The notes: generated from the sequence alone by a model not told the origin. A stretch of 64,000 bases of DNA from Cloeon dipterum (GCF_949628265.1 NC_088790.1:16062545-16126544); one strand, 5' to 3'; positions 25,163 through 36,821 are shown, counted from the first letter of the stretch. Made by a program: numbers and translations.

Positions 25163-28100
25163 TTAGAGGGAGAAGAAAGTGAGGAAGACTTTGGGAGGAA
25201 TCGGAACTAGCACGTTATCAGAGCAGCGCTGGACCACCTCAGGCAGGTCCCTCTCCACGATGCAAGGATGCCCCAGTGACTGCCAGAAGAGACACCGGCA
25301 GTTTCGACAGAGCGTCAGCGTTTCCGTGAACTCTTCCTTCAGACCATAAGACCTGAAAAAGGTAAAACATTGATAATACTGCATTTTTCAATTATTTGTA
25401 GCTATCGGGGCTGTCTTTTTTTTAAAACTGGAGCAATTTCTCTAAACTTTTTCCCTGATTCCAAGTAGTTATTTAGGATATTTAATTTACATGAGAAATA
25501 TTTTATTCTTTGCTTTTCTTGTAGTTTCATTTTAGTCTGCACTATTGAGGAAAAAAATTTATGTTAGAGCTAACCAAACCCCATGTTAGTTTTTAAAAGA
25601 TGAAGTTAAACTTCAATCTAGATCAATTATAAATTCATTCCTTGCGCGAGAATTTGGCTTTTCAAAAATTAAGCTTTTGCCAGTGAGATTTCTTAAGCAC
25701 TAAACTCACTTTCTGAGCTTGTGATAGATGGCCTGGTAGTCTGTTTCTGCCTGATCAAACTCTTCAACCAGCTTGTTGATGAGGTGCGGCTTGAAGTGAT
25801 AGTGGCACAGCTGCTTCCAGATCCGCTGCTCGTCCAGCACACGCTGCATCAGGTGCCACGCCTCGCCTGCACTGCTCAGGTCCTTGTGGTCCGACAAACG
25901 AAGCATGATCTCCCTCACACACTCTTCTGGCATTTGGTCCAGCTGAGGCTCTTGGTCCTCATCAGGCTGTAGAAGGAGAGAGGATTTCAGTAAATTGAAA
26001 TATTTTTTCTAGGCATTCTGGCAGACACAAATTATTTGTAATGGTAATGAATTTGTCTTATAACTTGAATACATAATGCCTTATTTTTTTATTACCACCC
26101 GCAATAAGGATTAATTTTTTTAAAATTAACTATAGAATAATTTTCCTAATAACAAAAAATATATTAATTTCAGACAACTGTCATTTTTAATTTTTATAAT
26201 TACTCCATCAAATTAGATTATTTAAATGTATTAGGTCCATTTTTAAGGTATTTTCCCTTAGTTTACAACGTTTACAATATTACTTTCAGAAGTATTTTTA
26301 TTTTTTAAGTGAAGATAACTGGTCATCAAACAGTTTTTAATAAGGCAGTATATATTTCAAATTATTTGGAAATAGGTTAAAATGTCTGTCTAGGGTTAAC
26401 ATGCTGGGCACACCAGTTCTCGTTACATCAAGGAAGTTAGGCAGCATGCATATGTAAGCTGGTAGCTGGATGGGTGACCGCCTGGAAAGCCTCTCTGCTG
26501 TCTGCATAGCTCTAGACCAACTCGCTACTTGCTGGTTTGCACATTTCAAGCATGCGTTATTTGGCATCACGGGACGAATGTCTAGTGTTTTAAAAAGTCC
26601 TCAGTGCGGAGGCAAGTGGCTCTTCAGTGGGCTTGGTCCCTGTGCGGCCTGGTGCGCCCATGTTATCCAGTGTTATTGGGACCCAGGTTTCAGCATTCGT
26701 GCGAGCACAGTGCGCGCCCTTCCCGGTCCTCAGACAGGTATAAAAAGCAAAAAAAAAAATAGTTCTTGGACTCTTAGTATTTTTACCTTAGTAATTTCGA
26801 TGTTGTTGGCGATGTTGAGAATGCGTTGAATGGAGGAGAGGTGATTGTCCCAGAGGGAAGTACTGCCAAGAGGGTGGCCCCAGCAGGCGAGGCGCGTTAC
26901 CTCCTGCAGTTGGGCCAGCAGCGCCTTCAGAACGTGCATGTTGGTCTGGCTGGCGGCGACTGTGGCGAGGAGCAAATTAATATTTTTTGTTGTTAGACAA
27001 AGTGGTTGGAAATGAGGCTCTCACCTTGTCTGGCGACTTCCTCGAGCATGGCGAAGAGCACCCTCCGCGCGCAGCCAGAGAGAGAGGCCAGTCGGTGGTT
27101 CAAAAGCTCCTCAAGCACCTTGCAAACGTAGTGGAAGCGGCGCGTGTCGTGCACAGCACTTACAAAATCCAACCGCTGGATTGAGTCTGACAGTCCATTA
27201 AAGCCGGCAATCTGCGCAATGGGAAATTTTATTAAAAATTTAAATAGATATAACAAAAAATTTCTCTAAAATGCACAATTTTTTAGTTTTTTTCTGTTCA
27301 GATATCCCTACCTCTTTAGTACACTTTATGGTGATTTGAAAATGCGGCTGCAGGCTGTTGTCATTATCTGCAGCAAAAACGCAATCAGCATCAGCATCGT
27401 TTTAACCGGCATCTTTGCTAAGAGTTTACCTTGCTGAAGGGTCAGCGAAAGGGAGGGTCCTGGCGAGTTCTGTAGGCCGCTGCTGTGAGCCACTGAGTGC
27501 TTTGGGCTGCAGAGGTGCGCTTTGCACCCCACCACCTCTGGACGGAAGTTCTCTTTTTCTGCTTCCGCTCTAAAAACACAAATTCACCCATTTTAAAATA
27601 TAAGTTTTTATTATTTTGCAAGCCTCTAATTACAGCTGCAAGAAAATACTAAGAAACTGAAAATTTTGGGAGTGAAAGACGCCACATTTGACAAGCTTTC
27701 TGCATAGAGGCGATAATTGTTTCCGATATCCTGTACGCTTTATTTCATTTTCATAATTGTCATAATTTAATGGTTGGTCAACAATTTTAATTTTAGCTGT
27801 AGGAAGAGTATGTTAATTTCAATCACTGAAGACAAGGGGATAGATTTCAAAAGTGAGCCGAAATGCTTTCTTGCTAGAGCAAAATATTCCATTTATTTTA
27901 CTTAAAAATAGTTCGAAAATATGTTTTTTTCATTTAACTATGGCAAAGGGTTTTGTTAATTTTCCTCGGGATAAATAAATGATAAAAGCTAGCGTTTAAA
28001 ACAAAAACCCCGGAAGGCAAGCGGAAAAATCCCACACTTTTTTGTTTTGTCTTTTCTTGATAGAGTAACATTTAAACCAAGAAATTCACGGGATGTAACG

Positions 28101-31100
28101 TTGTCAGCGGAGAGAGAGCTTAGAAACAGAGTTGCCTATTTTAATGAACTGTCACCCGGAGTGATTTCCGCGGCGACCTTGGTAAAAATGCCAGGTCGAG
28201 GGCGAAAGGTCACGGCGCTTCTCCCGCGGCCCGGCAGCTCAAAAGCAGCTCCGCCGAATCGATTTAGCGCACCCCTGCAGAAGTGGGTCACTGGACCCAC
28301 CAGCCGACTTTTGGAGCCTCGAACGCGCGCATTATTAGGTCGCGTGTGCAACCATTGCTGCAGCTGCACCGTGCCTTCCAATCTACTTTCAAGGCGAAAG
28401 CGGTCGGTATCAATATTTCGAAAGCTCTTTCCTCATAATTACAGGAATTGATTTTATTTGGATGAGTGTTCTCCAAATAATCTTTCATTTACGATGGTTG
28501 GAAACAGGATTTTTCAAACAGTTTTAGATCAAAACGTTTTAAATAATTTTTAAAGAGAAGAAAGCTTTGTTAATCGTGTTTTAATGAAAATTTAAAATAA
28601 ATTTAAGGTTTAGATAGAGTGGAAATGAAATTCAAAACGTTTTTTTAGAACTTAATCGTCTGGACTTATGAATTCGGCTGATCTTTTTCCTGTTCTTAGT
28701 TAGGTTTTTTGAACTCTGCAATGTGCCACAATCACACGACCATGTTAACAATTAGTTTATTTTGCCCATTTTTTCCAATTTGAAAATCTAGACGATTTTT
28801 CAAGGCACATTTTGACTCCTTTTGGCAATAACAATCCAACATTCCGTTTTGACAGGGACACTCCTTGTTTTTTTACGATTTCCAGAAGACATTCAGTATT
28901 TTGTAATGAACATTAACGTTGCACCGTTGCAGACTCGTTTTCTAAAAAGAAAAAAATGCTGTAACTCGATTCTCAATCGTCATTAATCGGTGTGTGCACT
29001 TGTGCAGTGCAACAAGGATTTTTCAGTATGAGTCAATTTTTATGAGCAGATAGAATGGAATCTTGCGCTTGTGAAATTTTGTAGGGGGAAGTTTTGTCCC
29101 AGGGAGGGCAAGTGCTGGCGAGGTTATCTTTTCACAAGATTTCGTCGGCACTTAAGTTTCTCATTGATAGTGCTCAGAATGCACTTGATCTTTTCCAAAA
29201 ATTCCCTGAAGTTAATACTGCGGCGTAGAATATTTGACAAGTACCGGTGATGAGGGTTTTGGGAGCCGAATTAGTTACCTGCTCAATCTGAGAACACGCG
29301 AGATTATTCTATCAAAGAAACCACCCGAGGAATGTTCCATTATTGCGATGAAAAACGGCTATTGTATTTCCTCATTGTCAAGAGCGTCAATTCATTTTTC
29401 CAACTAGTTACGGCTTTATATCTGAAACCCTATTTCATGGAAAATTTTTTATATAATTTAATATTTACACAGGCTAAAATTGTCAAGAAAAAGATAACTT
29501 GTCTTTTTGATACAACACTTATTTTTCCCTTAAGATCCTAAAGATAATCATTAATAGCCAACCCAACCTTAAATTGATTTCGGACAGAGTTGAGCCAGTT
29601 GTAGTTTTTTTCTAACATGAACAAATTTATTGCAGAGGTGAATAAAAATCAATAAATATTATCGCTTGTTGCCGAGCGGAACCGATATAGACTGATTACG
29701 TCGCTTCACTTTCGCTCTCCACCGACTGATTTCCTAATCAGATAATTTCCAAACGCAACCACTCGGCGAAATGAGCGGCCAACGCGAAATTTCTCTTCTC
29801 AACAATCAGCAAGATTCATTTATCATGTGTCTCCGTTGGCGGAGGGAAGGAAACAAGGTCGAGTTCAATCAAGTGCAATTATTCACCGAGAGTAGCTGCA
29901 CATAATAAACAGTTAGCCGGCGCCTTTATTGCCCTCCGCATGTACCATGCTGATATTTATTTACAGTTCAAGAGCGCCGACGAAACGCAGCATTAATCAT
30001 CTCAAGACTTATTTTTGGGTTCCGTGACAGCTGAGAGAGCATTCTCCTTAATGACACGGTCGCTTCCGGCGGGCTCCATCTCTAAAGTGCTCAAAATTTG
30101 ATTCAAAACAGTTGGAGCGTAGTAAACGAGGAAAGCATGGGCAGGGTCTAAATGGGGAATTAGAATTTTGCAACCCAGACGAGCAAAGTGAAGCCGAAGG
30201 GAGTAACACCAGTAAAATATAAATTCATTAACTGGGAAAACTTTGATGTGCCTCATTTTGGAGATTTTATGTAAGTTTGAAATAATATTTATCATAGAGC
30301 AATAATCTAATTAGGACTAAGGAACAGTTCAATATTTTAATTTGCTACATTTTTTCGAAAAATTATACGGTTTGATCAATCATTTTTTCACTTGATTTCA
30401 ATTCCTCTCGTCACGATAAATCCAACGGTGTTCGATTTTTTAAGAAAATTTCCATACATTGTGAAATAAATCGTGATTTTTCAGTAATATCCGAATTAAA
30501 AACTAATTGCGATTGAAAGTGTTTCGCAGAACGCTAAATCAACTTGTAAACCCATTCTGCGGCTGTCACTTAAGTGCGGAGTCGACTCGCAAATTGCGTG
30601 CAATTGACACTAATTCACAGCTTTCACGTAAATCGCCGTCCACCTGATGAGGAAACAGTTGGAGCGAGTGCGAAAGTCATAAAAGACGCTGCATGCACTG
30701 AGAGAAAGAGTTCTTATCTACCGAGACAATTGAAACGCAAAAGCAGTTAAGTTGTATTGATTAGGGAAGCCATATCGCTGAAATTTCAACAGAGACAGAA
30801 AATCAAACTAATCGTCAATTTAAAAGTTCAGGTCTATTTATTTTTAATATCGTTTCTCATTCACTTAAAGATTGAAAAGCTGCAATTTAGTTTATAATGA
30901 TTTTTTATGATCTATATAAAATTATTAGTCTCCTTCAAAACTAGTTAAAATAAGATTTGTGGTTAATCGCATGTCCTTTTAAATGAATAAAAACTACGCG
31001 CCTCGGCGACTCGGCAAGTTTGTCGATTCAGTTCAATTCCAAAAAATTTCGTTCGTCTCAAAATAAAAATTTACTGCAAACAGGGACAGCGATTTGTATT

Positions 31101-32022
31101 TTGCATAGAATAAGGAAGTTTAAAGGGACCAGATAAAGGCCTTGACGGCGACGCGTGCATCAAGGCCGTCCGCCGCATTTTCGTTCCTGACGCACATTCA
31201 CTAAAAAACCAAACCCCGCAGCGATGCATAACAAACACATCATACGTTTTTCAATTGTGCGTAAACGTTTAAGCTGCACGTAAAATTAATCCATTTATTC
31301 CGTTGAGTAAATTGTATTGTCAACTAGTCAATATTAAATTGATGCGATCGTTCGACTTTGTGTCACTCAATTGTAGTGAGACATTTAAAAATCAATGATA
31401 GATTAAATCTTATGATCACTCCGAAAGATACTCTTTCGCCACTGAACGCAATTATTATGATTTGTTGTTGTAAATAATTTTCGGAACAATGCATTAATCT
31501 TTCATTTCGTGAAACAAAAGTCATTATTATTACAAAAAATTAAAAATCCCCAATAAACGAAATTGTTGACTCACTCACAATGAAGCCAGACAAGCGTTCC
31601 GTGCACGCAATTCGTTACCACATTATTATTTTCATCAATTGGAGGCGCGAAAGGGATTGCATAAGCCCTGCAATTGCGTGTGATGTGCAGAACCCTTTCA
31701 ACGACACCCACAGCACGGACCGTGATAAATCATTAGCAAATAAATAATACATACATAAGATAATTGTAAATCTCCCATTACCCACGACCTTGACCTCTCG
31801 TTATTCTACCCATTCCACAAATTTACTGTCAGTGCCTCAAATAATGAAAAACATTTTTTCCCACCACTGTAGAAATTAATGGAGAAAGGTGACTGACCTG
31901 CAAGCGAGTTTTTTGGCTGGCGCAGGGCTGGTGCACTCGAGCACCTTTTTCTTCTCCCAACCCTCGTGTGTCTTGACCCAGGTCTCGCCTGGCGATCGCC
32001 AGTCCTTGGAGATAAACGGCAT
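25163..32022 (-). CDS. FBXO25/FBXO32: F-box only protein 25/32-like (SCF substrate receptor)
   Basis: Substrate-recognition subunit of an SCF E3 ubiquitin ligase. Vertebrate FBXO32 (atrogin-1/MAFbx) and FBXO25 are the paired homologues, and one arthropod gene usually stands for both. Seven coding exons join in phase: 32022-31898, 27569-27430, 27367-27312, 27211-27025, 26959-26787, 25966-25710, 25352-25163, giving 375 residues (human 355 and 367). Exon 1 starts [18 protein letters not shown], the family's diagnostic N terminus. Exon 4 has [17 protein letters not shown] and [14 protein letters not shown]. The F-box (residues about 237-280) reads [19 protein letters not shown] followed by [13 protein letters not shown]. 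The C terminus has [17 protein letters not shown] and ends in a Phe-rich FLTFFSL tail like FBXO32. Intron 1 is about 4.3 kb. Intron 5 (25967-26786) carries a SINE. Orthology to one or the other vertebrate paralogue cannot be told by eye. Confidence 0.94.
26388..26760 (+). mobile_element. 5S-rRNA-headed SINE (SINE3-type) in F-box intron 5
   Basis: The first ~105 bases are a diverged 5S rRNA copy: ACACCAGTTCTCG, GGAAGTTAGGCAGC (A-box region) and GGATGGGTGACCGCCTGGAA (C-box) appear in 5S order and spacing, so the internal TFIIIA/Pol III promoter is recognisable. From about 26517 the body (CTCGCTACTTGCTGGTTTGC, ACGGGACGAATGTCTAG, GTTATTGGGACCCAGGTTTC) matches the tRNA-headed SINE at 13031-13430. 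It ends in an A-rich tail at 26740-26760. The element is antisense to the F-box gene and its tail ends about 27 bases from the exon 5 donor. Confidence 0.88.
27570..31897 (-). other. F-box gene intron 1
   Basis: A 4.3 kb intron with GC-richer patches at 28090-28420, 29660-29980, 30000-30200 and 30540-30700. The 134-codon frame at 28047-28451 has no recognisable domain and a counterpart frame on the other strand. The minus frame ending at 30002 ([18 protein letters not shown], then KENALSAV) is faintly like a HEAT-repeat importin but is not supported as a gene. A dispersed-repeat copy lies at 30391-30490. Confidence 0.7.
30391..30490 (-). repeat. Dispersed ACCGTTGGAT repeat, copy 3
   Basis: On the minus strand it reads CACGATTTATTTCAC, then ACACCGTTGGATTTATCGTG and ACGAGAGGAATTGAAATC, matching the block order of the other copies. 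The core is at 30420-30429. Confidence 0.55.
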
Positions 32023-32954
32023 CGCAAGCGCCGAAAACTGCGTCTCAAGTATCAGGTCCGTCAAGCAGAGCGAGCGAGCAGCGCACCACTACTGGTAGTA
32101 CTTCTCTCTGCTCTGCCTGACAACAGCGACAACGCAGCCAGCGTGCTTTTGTTTGTTGACTTCGCTCTGTCGAACTCAGCTGGGTCACTCCTGCTGCCAA
32201 CCCAACTCTTTCCACCTAATCCAGCTCTCGCAAATTTCAGCGTCGTGCAAAAATATGTTTTCCCATTGGATATAAATACATTTATGGTAGCTTTGTTAGA
32301 ATTACATTTCAAATAGTGCTGGTTGTCTATGTAATCTTCAGAATTTTAATAGTAATCAATTTGGTTTTTGTTTCACAGTTTGATGTCAAATTTCATTACT
32401 AAGACTTTTGTGACTTTTGCCTTTAGCCACAAAAACCTGAAAATAATTATGCCTTTGATTTGGTATCTCATCACTCAAATGCTCAAATGCTTCCAATTTT
32501 TTTCTTGAAATTTAACATTCTGTAACATTTAACACGACAAACAAAAAATTATTAAAGTTTTGTGGATTTTTGAAAATCATTCGCCTTGGCAGAATAGTGA
32601 TACTATGAGGTTGATTGTTGCAAAAAAGTTAAGTTGGCTACTCTACTTGGTATTGATTGCAGCTGGACGATGAGAGCGTCTGGTGCGCATGCGTTAGTGG
32701 CGCCTCCGCATGGCGTTGTTTTTGTTTACACCCTTCTGACTGACAAAGAGCCGAATCGTTTTTCGCACCTTTCCGTGTCCAACGGAATTGATCTAAACGG
32801 TAATCACGTCTCGAATTTGTGTTTGGACCTTTATGAAGCACTCCAGTCGAATCACTCGGTCGCAGGGTTCATCCGCCCCTATTGGCTGAGGGTGTTCCCT
32901 CCCTTGCATCCCGTTTCAAGGGTTTATAACTTAATATTCTTGTATTACAGCACC
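32023..32954. promoter_or_regulatory. Divergent promoter region, F-box gene and membrane-protein gene
   Basis: The two ATGs lie 932 bases apart on opposite strands. The region includes a TGCGCATGCG palindrome at 32684-32693, which resembles the NRF1/Erect-wing site, and an ATTGG (reverse CCAAT) at 32881-32885. A splice acceptor (TTCTTGTATTACAG, ending 32950) sits just before CACCATGG, so the plus-strand gene probably has a noncoding first exon; a GGTAATCACG near 32799 is one possible donor. The open frame running from 32634 into the gene is probably not translated as such. Confidence 0.5.
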
Positions 32955-33389
32955 ATGGCCAAGGGCAAGAAGGCGGCCGGCAAGGAGGAAAACGGCGAGG
33001 GGGTGGAGTACCCTTCGGGCGAGCTTAAAGTGCGGAAAAAGGGCAGCAAGCTGACCAACGGTGGCGGCAAAAAGCAGGAGGAGGTGGCAAGCGCGGCCTC
33101 GAAAAAAGCGGCTGCTAAGAAGCGCCCTCGCAAGTCGCCCAGCCACATCAAGAACATTTGGGTGGCGAGCTTTGTGACCTTCGCAACGGCCGCGATCGTG
33201 ACCACCCTGGTCGTCTATAATTGGTCCTCCCACGACAACTTTGATCTGACCAAGTTCTGGACGGACAACGAGCAGAAAATCTACGATCTGGTCGAGCACT
33301 TGACCACCTTGTTCGCACAGCAAATTGGTGCGGCTAATGCCACCAATTCAGCGGCGGAGGCCACTCTACCAACGGCCACCCCCGCTTGA
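32955..33389 (+). CDS. Small single-pass membrane protein, Lys-rich N terminus, unknown function
   Basis: A 144-residue protein read from an ATG in excellent context (CACCATGG). Residues 1-66 are highly basic and low-complexity (Lys, Gly, Ala; KKAAAKKRPRK near 50-60) and have no signal peptide. Residues about 67-88 form one hydrophobic span (IWVASFVTFATAAIVTTLVVY). Residues 89-125 are mildly acidic and likely helical (FDLTKFWTDNEQKIYDLVEH). The last 20 are Ala/Thr-rich. By the positive-inside rule the N terminus should be cytosolic and the C-terminal part lumenal or extracellular; NAT at 128-130 and the overlapping start of NSA are the only glycosylation-like sites near the end. The layout recalls the short junctin/ASPH-type proteins of the ER, but I see no diagnostic motif and do not assign it. 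The coding sequence is in one exon and GC-rich. Confidence 0.85.
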   Translation: MAKGKKAAGKEENGEGVEYPSGELKVRKKGSKLTNGGGKKQEEVASAASKKAAAKKRPRKSPSHIKNIWVASFVTFATAAIVTTLVVYNWSSHDNFDLTKFWTDNEQKIYDLVEHLTTLFAQQIGAANATNSAAEATLPTATPA

Positions 33390-33595
33390 AACCCTTCTGA
33401 GGTGTTTTCTCAAAGACTGCTGTGCCATGCATTTATTTATTTGTTTATTGTTTTGTAATTCTTAATGTCATTGTAATTTATTTAACAATTTTCAACTTTT
33501 GGAGTATTATTGTAAACGCCGGCAGCCCGCAATAATGTTTTAGCTAGCTGCAATAATAAGAATCCTGTTGCTTTTTTCATGTGGAATCAATTTTG

Positions 33596-33601
33596 AATAA
33601 A
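33596..33601 (+). terminator. Polyadenylation signal AATAAA
   Basis: AATAAA about 207 bases after the stop codon of the membrane-protein gene. This distance suits a short 3' UTR, and no other candidate is closer to the stop in the right sense. Confidence 0.65.
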
Positions 33602-34287
33602 ATATTTACCGACATTTCATTCAAAAATTAACATTTTATTTCAATATTCATTACAAAACAAAACATATTAACGCAAAATAGATTTTCATTTCAACTCTTT
33701 TCCGGCTAATCTAATTTGTCCAGGCGCCATTTCCCTATTTGGCCTTTGGCCTCTTTTTTGTGAACCCATCTGGTCCACAAAAATAATATTCTTAAGAAAT
33801 AATAAATATCCAGATAATGAGTAATTTCAATGTAATTGTATGGAATGGTTTTTAATCTATTAAATCGTGTATTTTGTCAGATATATTTAATATTTTCTCT
33901 ATTAAGAGCAAACTATTTTTGCTACTCACATTATACAACCACTGCCACATTAGATTTTCAGGAATTTCCCAAAGGCCTAAAAAATCAAAGAAATTTTACC
34001 ATTTGATTGCACCGTCTTTCACCTTCGGCAACTTGATGAGAGGCGCAACCACTGTACATTCTTCACTTAGAATGATTTCCTTTGACGTGTTTAAAACGAT
34101 TAGTTGAGCCGCAATCGCCATAGAGACGTCAGCGAAATTTTTTATCTTGGAAATTGTTGTTAAGTTCCTACAGCGATTAGCCGATGGCTGGACTATCAAC
34201 TAGCACGCCAATCATTTTAAGTAAAGAATGATCAGTGGTAGATAGGATTGAGTCGCAGCGGTAAATGGCCTCAAATCGTTAGTATAC

Positions 34288-34308
34288 GGTGGCGCCATCT
34301 ATAGGTGG
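34288..34308 (-). promoter_or_regulatory. CTCF-like insulator motif
   Basis: On the minus strand CCTATAGATGGCGCCACC follows the CTCF core (YAGRKGGCRSY) closely, with departures only at the outer CCA positions. It stands alone in AT-rich DNA between a compact ordinary gene and the tandem SINA-like cluster. Insulator function is inference. Confidence 0.45.
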
Positions 34309-34750
34309 CTTCAAACACTTAAAACTTTCACTACTGGTAAATTTCCGAACAAAGTTTTGGCAAGAGTAGGCAAAGGTTAGCGTTAGTTACTTTTGTTTTT
34401 CGCTTGATTATTAAAAAAATCTACACGTTTTAATGATCAAATGTTTATGTGAATTGCTTGATACCACGACAAACGCAACAAAAAATTAAATATAAAAACA
34501 TGATCGAGTTATTAAAAATGATTCGATTATCTTGTGAAATCATTGGTACCTTAACTACAAAATATATTTTTCAGTTGAAATGAAATGAAGTTTCCTTGGT
34601 GTAACAGGAGCTATTTATTTTTCCTTAATTTCTATATTTCCAGCTACCGATAATGAGAAAATTTTGTTAATTATTGTAGTATTTTTAAATTTCGAATATA
34701 TGAATTTTTAAAATGACATAGATATGCAACACGCACGAATTTATCGCTTA

Positions 34751-34790
34751 GCGGCACAGTTTCCTTCACTTTACAAGGCGTAATAAAGCC
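34751..34790 (+). repeat. Short repeat flanking the SINA-like cluster, left copy
   Basis: GCGGCACAGTTTCC, then TCACTTTACAAGGCGTAATA and AAGCC. A clearly related 39-base segment in the same orientation lies at 41874-41912. The nature of the unit is unknown. Confidence 0.55.
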
Positions 34791-35291
34791 GCGTTGTGAT
34801 TTTTCACGTAACGGTACAGTGCAATTGAAATGAATTTATGAAAAAAATTGAGTCTCCAAATATTAAGGTAGTTTTAATTTTCATTTCTTACCTTCTCCTT
34901 TTTGATATTGAAAAATAACCCTGAGGAAATAAGGTCCACATCTCAAGTGTATTACACAGGGATCGTCTATAAAAAATATTGAACCAACCGCTGTCAAATT
35001 ATTTTCATGCGGTATTAAGAATTTCAAAAATTCTACGCTGACTCCCCAAAACGACAAAAACTTAATAACTATATTCTTTATAGTTTACTACCAGAAAACG
35101 AAGTTTGTACGATCATGTATCAAAAGAAAAGAGATGGCATACACAACATTTACGCCACGCACAATATTATTGTTTTTGAAAAGACTATACTATATTATAA
35201 ACTTGTAATTCACTGCTTTAAAAGGTTGGTTTGATTTTACATTTATAAGGCCAAGTATATATATTTTTTGGTTAACCGATTTTGGGCAACG

Positions 35292-36419
35292 ATGGAGCTA
35301 AATGACGACGTTAACAAATTCAAGTGCGCCAAATGCCACAACTTCGTGCGGCCGAAAATTCTGCAGTGCCGCAAAGGACACGTGTTTTGTCTGAAATGCA
35401 GACTAGTTCGCACCCACTGTTCCGTGTGCAATTTTCATCAAAATAAGATTGACGTCAGAAATATCGAAATGGAAAAGGTAAGCTAAATTAATTCAACAAA
35501 ACCAAAATTGATTTGATTCCATATATCATTCTAATACAATTCAAACTACGCAATCTTTTTCATATTTATGGTTTCAATTTATGCACCTTTTAGATTTTCA
35601 CAATAAAATATGAAGCAAAAATTAAAGCACAAGATGTTTTTCCGCATTCTATAATAATTTAAGAACATATTGTGAAAGTTTGTTTCTTAATTATTTTATC
35701 TTCGCAGACAATGGAGCATTCAAAATTTCCGTGCGATTTCCAACACCGTGGTTGCAACTTGAGATTAACCTTTAATGAAAAATACGTCCAACAACATGAG
35801 GATACGTGTACCTTCCGATCAGCAATCTGCTGCCCTTTTAACTGCCTTTGGAAGGGCAGCCAGCTGAAGTTAGTGCCGCATCTGATAAAGAAACACCAGG
35901 TCCACATCCACAACATGGACAAACAATCAAAGTACAAACTGAAAATAAAAAATCGTGATGCAAACGACGAACGAGGTATTGAATTAAATTTTTTCCTGTT
36001 CGTGAATTTCATAACCTATCCCTGAAGGTCTGCAGTTGTTGGCCCTGAAGTGGCACGACTGTCTGTTCTTCCTGGTGCTGACTAAATCGAGGAACGCGCT
36101 GATCAAAAAAGAGTCTCCCGAACAATACTACACCTACATTTTGAGCCGCGGCCCTCAACTGTGCACCAATACCAAGAAGTTTTTTTGCAGACTCGCTATT
36201 ATGTCACACGACGACCAGGAGGAAATGACTCTCGAATGGACGCCACGCTGCGTGTTTGATGGCATGTTCGCACCGGCTGACAGCCTCCTCAACTGCTTTC
36301 CGCTGAAAAGAAGCCTTGATCCTCGCAAAATTAGAGTCACCGTCACTGATAAGGAGAAGCAGGAATCTGTGACCTTCACCGTTAAGTTGAGAAATAAGAG
36401 TCGCTTGTATTCGAATTGA
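35292..36419 (+). CDS. SINA/SIAH-like E3 ubiquitin ligase, tandem copy 1
   Basis: Predicted RING E3 ligase of the seven-in-absentia family, which ubiquitinates proteins for proteasomal degradation. Three exons (35292-35477, 35708-35975, 36028-36419; introns in phase 0 and 1) encode 281 residues. RING ligands are C12, C15, C26, H30, C33, C36, C43, C46 with SIAH spacing. The second exon carries the two SIAH zinc fingers: CDFQHRGC with a QQHEDTC pair, then CCPFNCLWKG with HLIKKH. The third exon is the substrate-binding TRAF-like domain, with LEWTPRCVFDG where SIAH has TWEATPRSI. Overall similarity to canonical SIAH is low outside the metal ligands, so this is a divergent lineage-specific member and not the conserved sina orthologue. 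The in-frame ATG at 35268 is an alternative start. Confidence 0.88.
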
Positions 36420-36821
36420 TGCGTTATACCTGAGTAGATTGCACCTTTAGGACAACGTCACCATAGTAAATTTGGTTGGACAATTTTTTCCACTTATACT
36501 TTGACTTTAAATTTGAGTTCAATCAACAATATAATTTTTGTATCAAGCAATATTATGGTACATTGTGGTACATTGTTGTGACTTTATGTGACTATAAATG
36601 CAAATAATAAGTTGACACAAAATTACTTGAACATTTTCATTGCCAGATAAATAATTGTAACGTTTGAAACTGAAAACATTTTGACTTATTATCTAAGGGG
36701 CTGCAACCTGGTGAAAAACTCATATTAAAATTAGTTGAACCACTGCTACAGTCAGTTCTGGACTCCGCCGAGCATTAATATATTTGTTTATCAGTGCGAT
36801 AAGCCAAAATCAGCTGTCATC

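Larger units (their letters stand above)
33602..35291. other. Intergenic, membrane-protein gene to SINA-like cluster
   Basis: Mostly AT-rich and without a supported exon. It holds a CTCF-like site at 34288-34308 and a 40-base segment at 34751-34790 repeated at 41874-41912 on the other side of the SINA-like cluster. Confidence 0.6.

Noticed and set aside
28047..28451. 134-residue plus frame in F-box intron 1
   Set aside because: No domain and overlapped by a minus frame. It lies in a GC-richer patch that looks regulatory.
32634..32954. N-terminal 107-residue extension of the membrane-protein frame
   Set aside because: A splice acceptor ends just before CACCATGG at 32955, and the extension has no domain. 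It is probably promoter, leader and intron read through.
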